A stretch of 30,490 bases of DNA from Synergistaceae bacterium (GCA_003446665.1 DMCT01000023.1:1-30490), one strand, 5' to 3'. Shown: positions 1 through 8,215, counted from the stretch's first letter. Notes: generated by a model from the sequence alone, not told the origin. A program made the numbers and translations.

Positions 1-52
1 TCACAGTTGAATTTGCCGGGAAACTTTAATATCCTTCCCAAAAACCACAAGG

Positions 53-92
53 CAGCGGCGGTAATATTTATCCGCCGCTGTCAAGTTTTTTT
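53..92 (+). terminator. Rho-independent terminator of an upstream unit
   Basis: A 9-bp perfect stem (53-61 with 72-80, CAGCGGCGG/CCGCCGCTG) and a 10-base AT-rich loop are followed by a run of seven T at 86-92. It must end a plus-strand transcript that enters from outside the window. No coding sequence can be supported in bases 1-52. Confidence 0.85.
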
Positions 93-94
93 AC

Positions 95-123
95 TTGACA
101 CCGTTCAGGCCATTCCCTATAAT
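95..123 (+). promoter_or_regulatory. Sigma-70 type promoter of the ylxM-rplS operon
   Basis: The -35 box TTGACA (95-100) and -10 box TATAAT (118-123) both match the consensus exactly and are 17 bp apart. The start of transcription should fall near 130, leaving a leader of about 24 bases before the ylxM start at 154. It begins directly after the T-run of the preceding terminator. Confidence 0.9.
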
Positions 124-153
124 CTCCCTGCTTGACGCGAGGGAGGAAAGCCA

Positions 154-531
154 GTGGACGACGACCGGTTGCTCAAAAAGATCTGGCTTGACCGCTTATA
201 CGATATCTATGGCCCGCTCCTGACTGAGAAGCAGCGGGAAGTCTTCATGCTTCATCACGAGAGGGACTTGTCCCTCTCTGAAATCGCAGATTCATTGGGC
301 ATGAGCCGGCAAGGCGTTCACGATCTTTTTCAACGCTCCAGGGAACGCCTTGAGGAACTCGAAGACCGGATTGGGTGCCTGGAACGTGAAACCCGGTTTG
401 CGAAAGCCCTGGAAAGTGTTCTTCACTGGTGCTCAGGTAATGGTGTGACCTTGCCTCAGGAGTTAAGGGAAGATCTTGAGGAACTTGCAGGATTTGAAGG
501 AACAGGGGGAACAAACAGACGAAATGTTTGA
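154..531 (+). CDS. ylxM: YlxM/p13-like putative SRP-associated helix-turn-helix protein
   Basis: This 125-residue protein resembles the UPF0122 (YlxM/p13) family, a small protein with a sigma-70 region-4-like helix-turn-helix, usually encoded just before ffh and thought to act with the signal recognition particle. The helix-turn-helix spans about residues 24-65, with LSEIADSLGMSRQGVHD as the recognition core, followed by a charged helical segment. The GTG start at 154 has a strong GGGAGGAAAG site at 141-150. The last eight bases overlap the start of ffh, which suggests translational coupling. Family and context are clear. The precise role of YlxM is not settled in any organism. Confidence 0.88.
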   Translation: MDDDRLLKKIWLDRLYDIYGPLLTEKQREVFMLHHERDLSLSEIADSLGMSRQGVHDLFQRSRERLEELEDRIGCLERETRFAKALESVLHWCSGNGVTLPQELREDLEELAGFEGTGGTNRRNV

Positions 532-1858
532 TTCTTTGCGAAACCGTCTTGATAACATCTTTGGGAAACTTCGCGACAGGGGAAAACTGACGGAGCAGGA
601 CTTAACGGAAGCTACCAGGGAAGTCCGCAGGGCACTGCTCGAAGGTGACGTCAATTACAAGGTAGTCAAGGATCTTGTGGACCGCATCAGGGAGAGGGCT
701 CTTGGAAAATCGGTTCTTGAATCAATAACTCCTGCTCAGCAGGTGCAGGCAATAGTCTACGAAGAGATAACGGCCCTTATGGGCGGAAAGACCAGAGGCG
801 GACTCGACTACGCCCCTATGCCCCCTACAAAATGTCTCCTGGTCGGGCTCCAGGGCGCGGGTAAAACTACAAGCTGTGTCAAGATAGCCAAAGGTATATC
901 CGGCAGGCACAAACCACTCGTTATAGCCTGCGACCTGAAACGACCCGCCGCGGTAGAGCAGCTTTCTATATTGGCCAGTCAGGCAGGAATAGGGTTTTTC
1001 GGACCCGAACCCGGAGAAAAAGACGTAATCTCCCTGGTTAAAAAGGCCACAGAATACGCCAGGGAACGCTTGTATGACGTGCTCCTTTTCGACACGGCGG
1101 GCAGGCTGCACATGGACGAGGACCTGATGGCCGAACTGGAGGAGATGAAAAAGGAGCTGAAACCACGGGAAATACTGCTCGTTCTTGATGCCATGACAGG
1201 CCAGGAAGCAGTCGACGTGGCGAAGTCGTTTCATGAAAGGCTCGGCCTGACCGGGCTCGTAATGACCAAGCTCGACGGGGATGCCAGGGGCGGAGCTCTT
1301 CTGAGCGCAAAGGCTGTCGCCGACGTTCCCGTCAAATTCGTCGGTACGGGTGAGCGAATCGAGGACCTTGAGGCCTTCGACGCCGGCCGCATGGCCCAAA
1401 GGATCCTTGGCATGGGTGATGTGGCTGGACTGGCCGAAAAAGTACGCCAGGCCACGGAAGGCGCAGACGTGGAGCAGATGGCCAGATCCCTTAAAAAGGG
1501 TCGCTTCACCCTGGAGGACATGTTGCAGCAGATCAGGCAACTTCAAAAAATGGGTCCGCTCGACAAGGTTATCGATATGATACCAGGAGCCAACAGGCTT
1601 AAAGGCCTGGCCAATGCCGAGGTCGACCCTTCCCGGATAAAGCGCATCGAGGCCGTCATCCTCTCGATGACCCCGGAAGAACGCAAGAACCCCAAGATCA
1701 TAAAGGGCAGCAGGAGGCGTCGGATCGCAAGAGGCTCGGGAACGACGGTCCAGACCGTAAACCAGGTACTGGCACAACATAAGCAGATGCAGGAATTGAT
1801 GAAAAGGTTTGGCAAAAACGGAAAAAAGATGAAGCTTCCGGGCGGCTTGCCTTTTTAA
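524..1858 (+). CDS. ffh: Signal recognition particle GTPase Ffh
   Basis: Ffh binds 4.5S RNA and signal sequences of nascent membrane and secreted proteins and hands ribosomes to FtsY. I choose ATG 524, giving 444 residues beginning MFDSLRNRL as in typical Ffh; an upstream in-frame TTG at 476 lies deep inside ylxM and would add an untypical 16 residues. Visible motifs are the N domain (1-95), P-loop GLQGAGKT (108-115), DTAGR (190-194), TKLDG (248-252) and GTGE (274-277). The RNA- and signal-binding M domain runs from about 300 to the end, with the basic RRRRIARGSG segment and a glycine/leucine/lysine-rich tail. It overlaps ylxM by 8 bases. Confidence 0.97.
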   Translation: MFDSLRNRLDNIFGKLRDRGKLTEQDLTEATREVRRALLEGDVNYKVVKDLVDRIRERALGKSVLESITPAQQVQAIVYEEITALMGGKTRGGLDYAPMPPTKCLLVGLQGAGKTTSCVKIAKGISGRHKPLVIACDLKRPAAVEQLSILASQAGIGFFGPEPGEKDVISLVKKATEYARERLYDVLLFDTAGRLHMDEDLMAELEEMKKELKPREILLVLDAMTGQEAVDVAKSFHERLGLTGLVMTKLDGDARGGALLSAKAVADVPVKFVGTGERIEDLEAFDAGRMAQRILGMGDVAGLAEKVRQATEGADVEQMARSLKKGRFTLEDMLQQIRQLQKMGPLDKVIDMIPGANRLKGLANAEVDPSRIKRIEAVILSMTPEERKNPKIIKGSRRRRIARGSGTTVQTVNQVLAQHKQMQELMKRFGKNGKKMKLPGGLPF

Positions 1859-1930
1859 AAGCAAAAACGAGCAGGGTCCGTTCCGGTAATATGAACCAGC
1901 AAAAAGCGAAATTCAGGAGGTGCATTTTGT

Positions 1931-2200
1931 ATGGCGGTAAGAATGAGGTTGGCCAGACACGGAAGAAAGAAACGCCCCTTTTACAGGCTCGTGGTAGCCG
2001 ATCAAAGGGCTCCGAGGGATGGGGACTACATCGAGCAGATCGGCACCTATGACCCCATGAAGGAACCATCGGAGATTAAAATCGAGGAAGAGCGTGCGCT
2101 GTACTGGCTCGGTAACGGCGCACTACCGTCCGAGACGGCCCGGTCGCTTCTCGTCAAATGCGGAATATGGGAAAAGTTTGCGGCCGGCAAGAAGAAGTAG
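1931..2200 (+). CDS. rpsP: 30S ribosomal protein S16
   Basis: The 89-residue product has the standard S16 start ([19 protein letters not shown]) and the internal YDP motif, with normal family length. S16 binds 16S rRNA and helps assemble the 30S body. ATG 1931 follows an AGGAGG site at 1915-1920. It sits 72 bases after ffh, the longest gap in the operon, with no terminator in the gap. The order ffh-rpsP-khpA-rimM-trmD-rplS is the conserved one in many bacteria. Confidence 0.97.
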   Translation: MAVRMRLARHGRKKRPFYRLVVADQRAPRDGDYIEQIGTYDPMKEPSEIKIEEERALYWLGNGALPSETARSLLVKCGIWEKFAAGKKK

Positions 2201-2209
2201 GCGGGGCCT

Positions 2210-2455
2210 ATGCCTGATTACGAGGAACTTGTCGGTTTTGTGGTAAAAAACCTGGTCACCAAGCCCGAAGAAGTCCGGATACAAACGCAGCGTACCGAAT
2301 CTGGGGTAGTCAATTTGTCAGTAAAAACTGCTCCCGAGGACATAGGTCGAGTCATCGGGAAACATGGGGCCACGATAAACGCAATCAGGATGATAGCCAA
2401 GGCTGCGGCGGTCAAACCGGGTGACAAAGTCGACGTTGATATCCTGGAAGAATGA
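2210..2455 (+). CDS. khpA: KH-domain RNA-binding protein KhpA
   Basis: This 81-residue protein is essentially one KH domain. The RNA-contacting GxxG loop appears as VIGKHGATI at about residues 47-55, between a beta strand and a helix. In Firmicutes KhpA pairs with KhpB/Jag, binds many transcripts and affects cell elongation and division; that role is family knowledge, not visible here. It starts 9 bases after rpsP at ATG 2210. Its position between rpsP and rimM is the usual one for this protein (older names YlqC, UPF0109). Confidence 0.93.
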   Translation: MPDYEELVGFVVKNLVTKPEEVRIQTQRTESGVVNLSVKTAPEDIGRVIGKHGATINAIRMIAKAAAVKPGDKVDVDILEE

Positions 2456-2456
2456 G

Positions 2457-2996
2457 GTGTCGGAATTGCCGGGGACGAAAACGGTAACGATCGGAAAAAT
2501 CGCAGGAGCGCACGGCGTCAGGGGGGAATTCAGAATAGTCCCTCTGACTGACTTCCCGAGCCGCTTCGAAGAAATGGACCGGTTGGAGCTGTACAGCCCC
2601 GAAGGCTGGCACAAGATGAGCCTCGATATAGTGTCCATGCGTTTTCAGGAAGGAAAAGGCGTGTACCTCGCCAAAGCCTCAGGGATAGTTGACCGCGACG
2701 ATGCGGAAGCCATGAAGGGCCTTTCCATCAAGATACCCGCACAAGAAAGGGTAACTCTTCCCGAGGATTCTTTCTGGGTCGACGATATCCTTGGGCTTTC
2801 CGTGGAAGACGAGGAAAGCGGAGAGATTTTGGGCGTGATATGCGAAATTTTCCCCACCGGTGGCAACGATGTGTACGTTGTAAAGACGCCGGAAGGCAGT
2901 CAAAAGATGCTCCCGGCGATCCGCGAAGTCGTCAGGTTGGTAGACCTCGAAAGAGGCGTTATCCTTGTGCGCCTCCTCGACGGACTGTGGGACTGA
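2457..2996 (+). CDS. rimM: Ribosome maturation factor RimM
   Basis: RimM binds S19 and helps mature the 30S head. The product shows the N-terminal motif GKIAGAHGVRGE and, in the second half, the PRC-barrel signature around EDSFWVDDILGLSV and the GGNDVYVV segment. I prefer GTG 2457, just past the khpA stop with GGAAG six bases upstream, which gives 179 residues. TTG 2466 is a second possibility, while the longest open frame, from 2421, runs inside khpA and is unlikely. The stop codon shares bases with the trmD start (TGATG). Confidence 0.93.
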   Translation: MSELPGTKTVTIGKIAGAHGVRGEFRIVPLTDFPSRFEEMDRLELYSPEGWHKMSLDIVSMRFQEGKGVYLAKASGIVDRDDAEAMKGLSIKIPAQERVTLPEDSFWVDDILGLSVEDEESGEILGVICEIFPTGGNDVYVVKTPEGSQKMLPAIREVVRLVDLERGVILVRLLDGLWD

Positions 2997-4192
2997 TGAA
3001 GTTTTCAGTGATCAGTGCCTTTCCTGAATATTTCGAGACTTTCTTCAATGCAAGCATTATCGGGAAAGCTGTGCGAAGAAGTCTGATCAGCTACGAATTG
3101 CTGAATCCACGGGACTTTGCCGAAGGGCCCCACCGGCAGATCGATGATTACGCCTATGGTGGCGGCGGAATGGTGATGATGGCCGAACCGCTTGCCCGTG
3201 CGGTGGATGTCGCGGGTAAAAGTGACGCTAAGGTGATTTTGATGAGTCCTCAGGGCAGAAAAATGGACCAGGGACTCGTGGAAGAGCTTTCAGTATGCGA
3301 TCATATAATACTGGTCTGCGGCCATTACGAGGGCATAGACGAACGGTTTGTAGAATCTTTCGTGGATATGGAGGTTTCCCTTGGTGATTTCGTCCTCACG
3401 GGAGGCGAAATCCCGGCAATGGCGCTTATGGATGCCCTTTCAAGGCGTGTTCCGGGAGTGGTCGGAAAGGACGAGGCCGTCCGTGAAGACTCCTTTTTCA
3501 GAGGCATGCTGGACACGCCCCATTACACGAGACCGCCCGAGTGGCGTGGCAAAAAAGTACCCGAGGTTCTTCTGAGTGGAAATCACGGAGCCGTCGAGAC
3601 CTGGAGAAGGAAAGAAGCCGTGCGCCGCACCCTTGAAAGAAGGCCGGATATTGTAGAAGATGCCGATGTGCGACCCTATCTTCAAAAGAATGTTTGCGTC
3701 CTTTTGTATCTCGAGCCTTTTGAAAAGACCGGTTGTAATACCCGGTTAACCGAAATCGCAAGGGATATGCGCGTGATGGGGTGCAGCAAATTGTTTCTGG
3801 CATCAGTCGAAGACGGAGGTAAAACGGCCACAGAACAGGTGAAAAAACTGAAAGAAATTCTTCCGGGGATATGTGCTCCATCTTTCCTTAAATCGGTGAA
3901 AGGGATCGAAGAAGCAGCCGAATGGGTGTGCAGGAAAGAAAAACTTGAACCAATCGTGATCGATGTCGGGTTTTTTTCAAAAGATCGGGCAACCGACCTG
4001 AAGCGGGCCAAAAGAAAGGTCCTGGAGGACGAAAGACCGGTTATCTTTACGTTCGGCCGCCCGAATGATGTTCCGGAAGCCGCACACCAGGGAAAGGACC
4101 CATGCAAAAAAGAGGAACAGGGGGAGTTCCTGTCTCTTCATGGGAGCCTCACAGTTGTTTTGGACAGGTTTTTCGGATTTTGCCGTTGTTAG
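2996..4192 (+). CDS. trmD: tRNA (guanine37-N1)-methyltransferase TrmD fused to a second RNA methyltransferase domain
   Basis: TrmD methylates G37 next to the anticodon and prevents frameshifting. Residues 1 to about 230 are a full TrmD: the knot motifs [11 protein letters not shown] (108-118) and LTGGEIP (134-140), and the loop with catalytic Asp173 ([10 protein letters not shown]). The protein runs on without a stop to 398 residues. The extra part (231-398) resembles the SAM-dependent RNA methyltransferase family Methyltrn_RNA_4 (COG4752): [10 protein letters not shown] at its start, FTFGRP at 351-356 and [10 protein letters not shown] near the end. In other bacteria that domain is a separate gene between trmD and rplS, so the fusion keeps the gene order. 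Its usual glycine-rich SAM loop looks eroded (GRPNDVPE). ATG 2996 overlaps the rimM stop. Confidence 0.93.
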   Translation: MKFSVISAFPEYFETFFNASIIGKAVRRSLISYELLNPRDFAEGPHRQIDDYAYGGGGMVMMAEPLARAVDVAGKSDAKVILMSPQGRKMDQGLVEELSVCDHIILVCGHYEGIDERFVESFVDMEVSLGDFVLTGGEIPAMALMDALSRRVPGVVGKDEAVREDSFFRGMLDTPHYTRPPEWRGKKVPEVLLSGNHGAVETWRRKEAVRRTLERRPDIVEDADVRPYLQKNVCVLLYLEPFEKTGCNTRLTEIARDMRVMGCSKLFLASVEDGGKTATEQVKKLKEILPGICAPSFLKSVKGIEEAAEWVCRKEKLEPIVIDVGFFSKDRATDLKRAKRKVLEDERPVIFTFGRPNDVPEAAHQGKDPCKKEEQGEFLSLHGSLTVVLDRFFGFCRC

Positions 4193-4226
4193 AAAGAATG
4201 AATGTTCCTACTGGGAGGGATACAGG

Positions 4227-4574
4227 ATGGATCAAAAAATAGCTCTTGTTGAAAACAAGTTCACCCGTAGCGATGTTCCCGAATTCCGCGCTGGTGATAC
4301 CGTCAAGGTGCATGTCAGGGTAACTGAAGGAAACAGGGAACGCATCCAGGTTTTTGAAGGGGTGGTAATCGCCAGGAAACACGGAGGTTCACGGGAGACC
4401 TTTACCGTAAGGAAAGTCTCTGGAGGCATCGGTGTGGAGAGGATTTTTCCCCTGCATTGTCCGTCCATCGATCACATTGAGGTAGTAAGGCACGGACGGG
4501 TGCGCAGGGCCAAACTTTACTACCTCAGGAAGCGAAGCGGAAAAGCGGCTCGCATCAGGGAACGGCGTTTCTAG
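4227..4574 (+). CDS. rplS: 50S ribosomal protein L19
   Basis: L19 lies at the subunit interface. The 115-residue product matches the family along its length, with [23 protein letters not shown] and the C-terminal [10 protein letters not shown] block. ATG 4227 has a GGGAGGGA site at 4214-4221; a longer frame starting at 4065 inside trmD is ignored. It is the last gene of the operon and is followed by a strong terminator. Confidence 0.97.
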   Translation: MDQKIALVENKFTRSDVPEFRAGDTVKVHVRVTEGNRERIQVFEGVVIARKHGGSRETFTVRKVSGGIGVERIFPLHCPSIDHIEVVRHGRVRRAKLYYLRKRSGKAARIRERRF

Positions 4575-4600
4575 TAAAAGCGGTCGGGACACGGGAGCAG

Positions 4601-4641
4601 GGCCGCGCCGCGCGCCTTTAGCGCGGCAAGGCCCCTTTTTT
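4601..4641 (+). terminator. Terminator of the ylxM-rplS operon
   Basis: A GC-rich hairpin (CCGCGC 4608-4613 with GCGCGG 4621-4626, extended outward by GGCC/GGCC pairing across an internal loop) is followed by six T from 4636. It lies 27 bases after the rplS stop. Confidence 0.85.
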
Positions 4642-4682
4642 ATAAGTATTTTGCGAACCTGAGCCAGGTTAGGGAGGAGTCC

Positions 4683-5621
4683 ATGCAAGGCCTTTCCATG
4701 GTTTTACCGCTTTTTTTGGTTATCATCATTGGACACGCCATCCGCAAGGCAGGACTGCTGTCAAAAGAATCAGCCGGCCAACTGACCAACATGCTCTATT
4801 GGGCTGTCTTGCCCATTCTGCTTTTCAGGACAACCCTCAGGGTTGGGTCGGGCATTTTCGACAACATCAACCTTTTCTGGGCCATTCATGTAACCTTTCT
4901 GGCAGTGCCCGCCATTGCCTGGGCTGGGTCGCGGCTCCTTCGAAAGAAACAGCCCATTAAACAAAGGGCCGTAACGGTCCTGGTATCTGTAAGGTCCAAT
5001 AATATTTTCATGGGCATTCCCGCGGTCACCCTGGCTTTCGGCCAAGCTGGGCTTGAGGCCGTGACACTGTATCTGGCCGTCGGACTTTTGGGGTACAACC
5101 TTATTTCCCTGACCTGGGCACAAGTCGCTATTTCTGGAGGTTTTTCACTGGAAGCCTTGGGAAAAACTGCGAAAGGGATACTGAAAAACCCGCTTGTGTG
5201 GGGGTGTTTTCTCGGGATCGCTGCGTCTTTTCTTGGTTTGAAGAAACTTCCATCAGTCCTTGATACCTCGTTCAAGATCATTGGCGACACAGCGAGCGGA
5301 CTCGCACTGTTGGCTCTGGGGGCAACCCTGGAGTTCGGGCACCTTATGAAAGCGGTGAGAAACACCTGGGTGGATTCCCTGTTCAAGCTCATGGCCCATC
5401 CCGCACTTGTCCTTTTGGCTTTTTACGTGTGGCCTGTAGAAACGGTACTGAGAGATTCGGTGGTACTTGTTTCAGCCATGCCTTCAGCGGTAAACAACTT
5501 TATTATCGCCAGTGGAATGGGCATGGACGAAGAATACGCCGGAGAAGCCGTAGCTGCGACGACGCTTTTGTCTGTGGCTAGCCTGCCCTTTTGGGTTTAC
5601 CTGCTTTCGGAGTGTGTGTGA
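4683..5621 (+). CDS. AEC (auxin efflux carrier)-family permease
   Basis: This 312-residue protein is almost entirely hydrophobic, with about ten membrane segments in the 5+5 arrangement of the Mem_trans (PF03547) family. Family-like features are the N-terminal LPLFLVIIIGHAIRKAGLLS, the mid-protein NNIFMGIPAV and the C-terminal MPSAVNNFIIA. Bacterial members carry organic acids such as malate or malonate; the substrate here cannot be read from sequence. ATG 4683 follows AGGGAGGAG. It stands alone between the rplS terminator and the tRNA gene, and I found no convincing promoter in the 41 bases upstream of its ribosome site. Confidence 0.9.
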   Translation: MQGLSMVLPLFLVIIIGHAIRKAGLLSKESAGQLTNMLYWAVLPILLFRTTLRVGSGIFDNINLFWAIHVTFLAVPAIAWAGSRLLRKKQPIKQRAVTVLVSVRSNNIFMGIPAVTLAFGQAGLEAVTLYLAVGLLGYNLISLTWAQVAISGGFSLEALGKTAKGILKNPLVWGCFLGIAASFLGLKKLPSVLDTSFKIIGDTASGLALLALGATLEFGHLMKAVRNTWVDSLFKLMAHPALVLLAFYVWPVETVLRDSVVLVSAMPSAVNNFIIASGMGMDEEYAGEAVAATTLLSVASLPFWVYLLSECV

Positions 5622-5649
5622 AAGTACCTGCCAGTTGAATAAGTGAAGG

Positions 5650-5678
5650 TTGACGCCTGAGGTGATCTCTCATATAAT
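5650..5678 (+). promoter_or_regulatory. Promoter of the tRNA-Leu gene
   Basis: TTGACG (5650-5655) and TATAAT (5673-5678) are separated by 17 bp, and the mature tRNA begins 22 bases later. Confidence 0.85.
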
Positions 5679-5699
5679 GACTTTCGCGTCGAAAAATGA

Positions 5700-5786
5700 G
5701 CGGGGGTGGCGGAACAGGTAGACGCGCCAGGTTGAGGGCCTGGTGGCCTCCGGGCTGTGGGAGTTCGAGTCTCCCCCTCCGCACCA
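5700..5786 (+). tRNA. tRNA-Leu (anticodon GAG)
   Basis: The cloverleaf is clear. The acceptor stem pairs GCGGGGG (5700-5706) with CCTCCGC (5776-5782), with one G-U pair. The anticodon stem CCAGG/CCTGG (5727-5731/5739-5743) holds a seven-base loop with GAG at 5734-5736. The T arm is GGGAG-TTCGAGT-CTCCC. The long variable arm and discriminator A5783 are typical of leucine tRNAs. CCA is encoded at 5784-5786. It reads CUC and CUU codons, and has its own promoter and terminator. Confidence 0.96.
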
Positions 5787-5795
5787 AGAAAATAT

Positions 5796-5825
5796 GGGAG
5801 CCCAAAAAGGGGTTCCCTTTTTTTT
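5796..5825 (+). terminator. Terminator of the tRNA-Leu gene
   Basis: GGGA-G-CCC (5796-5803) pairs with GGG-GT-TCCC (about 5809-5817) around an A-rich loop, followed by eight T at 5818-5825. It starts 10 bases after the CCA end. Confidence 0.75.
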
Positions 5826-6242
5826 GATTGTGGTGTCAAAAATCAACGGGATCCCATCCCAAAGCGGAGAAAAGACGATGGGAATCTGGTCTCGGTGGGT
5901 CGAAAAAGTCAAGCCTTGCCTTGGTCTTTGGGTGAACCGCAGATATAGAGTAAGATTGAAACGAAAGACGCCTGATACCGAGGTGTTCCTAGAAGAAACG
6001 GTTGTGTTTGGTGTCGACGTATTTTACGTCGCCTGTAACGGGAATGGATATGCCTCGCGTATGTCGCCTAATCGGGCGGCGGCCTTTCCCGCGCTCGCCA
6101 CGTCACCAGGTTGTATCCCATCGTATCTTCCCGTTTTTGGCCCTTCAATCCTGAAAGCTTCCCTATACTTGCGACCTTCGCCATTCATGGGGTAAACTCG
6201 ACCGTGTTCCGATCTTCATTAAAGAGGAGGGAGAATAAAAAA
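5826..6242 (+). other. Non-coding stretch upstream of the lytic transglycosylase; possible long leader
   Basis: No believable gene lies between the tRNA terminator and TTG 6243; the longest open frame begins inside the tRNA. It holds a hairpin at 5850-5886 (GATCCCATC with GATGGGAATC, one bulge) and a small palindrome GACGTATTTTACGTC near 6015-6030. A weak promoter candidate is TTGGTC (5921-5926) and TATAGA (5944-5949), spacing 17. If real it would give a leader of nearly 300 bases. I do not recognise a known riboswitch or structural RNA here. Confidence 0.4.
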
Positions 6243-6962
6243 TTGACGTTGAAGAAGTTACGAAAAACAATGGTTCCTTCCGGACTTTGTCTTTTGGTGC
6301 TTCTTTATGTTTGCGTGGGATCTGCCTTTGCGGAAGGCGATGTCTACGACAGAATACCCCTCGAAGAAGTTGTCGAAACACCTACCGAAGAAACGGAAGA
6401 AACCAGCAACCCGGTTCATGTTGAAAAAGGTAACGAAAAGATTGCCGTCATCGCTGACAGGTTTATGAAGGTCAATCCCGAGCTGGAGCCTTATGCCGCA
6501 AGAAAATATGGCGAGTATATACTGGAAGCCTCCGAGCTGTTTGGCGTTAACCCTTTTCTCATAGCGGCGATGATCATAAAGGAATCCACTGTTCGATACA
6601 AGGCACGGTCCCGTTATGCCTATGGATTGATGCAGATCAACTGGAATGCCCACAAGCATGGGCTGAGATCCGCTTTCAGCGGGATACAAACCTTAGATGA
6701 TCTCATTCAGCCGCGCAACAATATACTTGCTGGGACGTACATATTTTCATGGTATCTTGATTCAAGCGATGGAGACGTTTCCGAAGCGCTGGCGAAGTAT
6801 CTGGGCACAACTGGGAAAAGGTATATAAAACGGGTGATGAAAAATTACGAGATTATGCTTGCGGAATTTAAAGAAAAGCAGGAACAGAGAATAACAAGGC
6901 TGTCTTCAACTGGCCTGTACGAGCCTGCTGTGGCCTGGCAGCCAATGGAGGTTTTGACGTGA
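6243..6962 (+). CDS. Secreted lytic transglycosylase, SLT family
   Basis: The enzyme should cleave the MurNAc-GlcNAc bond of peptidoglycan in the cell envelope. I choose TTG 6243 after a GAGGAGGGAGA site (6224-6234), giving 239 residues with a lysine-rich start, a hydrophobic core and signal cleavage after AFA (about residue 30). The mature part has an acidic linker (Glu/Thr/Pro rich, about 38-55) and then the SLT domain from about 80: catalytic Glu in IIKEST, followed by YAYGLMQINW and ALAKYLG. ATG 6270 is an alternative start but lacks a ribosome site. The stop overlaps the start of the next gene (GTGA). Confidence 0.88.
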   Translation: MTLKKLRKTMVPSGLCLLVLLYVCVGSAFAEGDVYDRIPLEEVVETPTEETEETSNPVHVEKGNEKIAVIADRFMKVNPELEPYAARKYGEYILEASELFGVNPFLIAAMIIKESTVRYKARSRYAYGLMQINWNAHKHGLRSAFSGIQTLDDLIQPRNNILAGTYIFSWYLDSSDGDVSEALAKYLGTTGKRYIKRVMKNYEIMLAEFKEKQEQRITRLSSTGLYEPAVAWQPMEVLT

Positions 6963-8116
6963 AGGACTTTTCATGTAATTTACCGAAACTGAAGCTTGGG
7001 AAACATGAACCGAAGTATCCTTTGATCCAGGGCGGGATGGGGGTAAGAATATCGGGGCCACGGCTGGCCGGAGCTGTCGCAAAAGCCGGTGGCGTAGGGA
7101 CCATCGCAAGCGTGGGCCTTGCCGTGTGTTCGCCCCTTTACGACGGGAACAACTATTTCGAGGTTAACAAGACTGTCATACGGGAAGATATAGCGGAGGC
7201 CAAAAGGATAGCTCCCGAAGGCGTTGTAGCCGTAAACGCCATGGTTGCCTTGACCGACTATGAAGACCACGTCAGGTCGGCTTGCGAAGGAGGCGTAGAC
7301 GTCATAATATCCGGCGCCGGACTGCCCTTGAGGCTTCCTGAGATAACCGCGGATTTTCCTGACGTGGCCCTGGTCCCCATAGTCAGCACCACCAAGGCCG
7401 CGCGTATTATCAACAGACGTTGGGAAAAGCAATTCGGCAGGCTCCCCGACGGATTCATAGTCGAGACGCCGCTCGAGGCTGGTGCTCACCTGGGGGTGAC
7501 CAAGCCTGAACAAGTTACGGATAAAAGCTTTTCTCTGGAGCACGTTGTGCCAGAGCTCGTAGCTTACCTCCAAGATGAGGCCGGTGTGGACATTCCAGTC
7601 ATTGCGGCCGGGGGATTGTGGGATCGACAGGATGTAATGCGCATGTTCCGGTTGGGCGCGAAGGGCGTCCAGATGGGCACACGCTTCGCTGCGACAGTTG
7701 AAGGTGACGCGAGCCAGGAGTTCAAGGATATAATCATAAACGCTAAAGAAGAAGATGTAACTGTCATAAAAAGTCCTGTAGGGATTCCCGGCAGGGTACT
7801 GAAAACCCCCTTTGTAGAAGAATATCTTGCGGGGCGCGTAAAGAGCAAACCCTGCTTCGCTAATTGCCTTTCGCATTGTGCCTACAGAAACGAGCGGAAG
7901 GCCTTTTGCATCGCCCAGGCTTTAGTCGATGCTTTCAGAGGAGACTATGAAGAAGGACTTTTCTTTTGCGGGACCAATGTTTCACGAGTCACCCGCATGG
8001 AAAAGGTAGAAGAAATATTCGATGAGATTTTCGGTCCGCCGTGTAATTCGTGTAAGCATGGCAAATCAATGGATGCGGGATGTTTTCAGGTTGAAAGAAA
8101 AGTCTCCGCTTGCTAG
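6959..8116 (+). CDS. Nitronate monooxygenase-like FMN enzyme with Cys-rich tail
   Basis: This 385-residue TIM-barrel flavoprotein belongs to the nitronate monooxygenase/2-nitropropane dioxygenase/FabK group. Visible motifs are YPLIQGGMGV near the start, EAGAHLG (173-179) with the conserved His177, AAGG (216-219) and GVQMGTRF (236-243) for FMN phosphate. The C-terminal part is rich in cysteine: C299, C303, C307 and C317, then C337, C362, C365, C375 and C385. Related proteins of this subgroup often carry some of these. The physiological substrate is unknown, and enoyl reductase (FabK) activity cannot be excluded. GTG 6959 overlaps the transglycosylase stop, implying cotranslation with an envelope enzyme. 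Confidence 0.87.
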   Translation: MKDFSCNLPKLKLGKHEPKYPLIQGGMGVRISGPRLAGAVAKAGGVGTIASVGLAVCSPLYDGNNYFEVNKTVIREDIAEAKRIAPEGVVAVNAMVALTDYEDHVRSACEGGVDVIISGAGLPLRLPEITADFPDVALVPIVSTTKAARIINRRWEKQFGRLPDGFIVETPLEAGAHLGVTKPEQVTDKSFSLEHVVPELVAYLQDEAGVDIPVIAAGGLWDRQDVMRMFRLGAKGVQMGTRFAATVEGDASQEFKDIIINAKEEDVTVIKSPVGIPGRVLKTPFVEEYLAGRVKSKPCFANCLSHCAYRNERKAFCIAQALVDAFRGDYEEGLFFCGTNVSRVTRMEKVEEIFDEIFGPPCNSCKHGKSMDAGCFQVERKVSAC

Positions 8117-8160
8117 CAAAAGCTTGTTGCCGGTAAGGTTTTACAACGATAAAAGCTTGT

Positions 8161-8200
8161 GAAAAGAAAAAACGGAGGCCGGAAGACATTTCCGGCCTCC
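8161..8200 (-). terminator. Terminator of the pepF operon (minus strand)
   Basis: An 11-bp perfect stem, GGAGGCCGGAA (8174-8184) with TTCCGGCCTCC (8190-8200), has a 5-base loop. On the minus strand it is followed by CGTTTTTTCTTTTC, a good U-tract. It lies 15 bases beyond the pepF stop and 57 bases after the convergent plus-strand gene, whose transcripts it may also stop, though no T-run follows on that strand. Confidence 0.85.
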
Positions 8201-8215
8201 ATCGTTAATACAGGG

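Noticed and set aside
722..1864. 380-residue minus-strand open frame opposite ffh
   Set aside because: It is a shadow of the ffh codons: Ffh motifs are intact on the plus strand and the minus frame shows no family and no ribosome site.
5743..6195. 150-codon plus-strand frame downstream of the tRNA
   Set aside because: It begins inside the tRNA, crosses its terminator and has an unlikely composition without any family resemblance.
6980..7876. 298-residue minus-strand frame opposite the nitronate monooxygenase-like gene
   Set aside because: No recognised motif or ribosome site; the plus-strand flavoprotein is complete.
8118..8160. Direct repeat AAAAGCTTGT (8118-8127 and 8151-8160)
   Set aside because: Only two short copies 33 bases apart with no array or target-site context; not a CRISPR or mobile element end.
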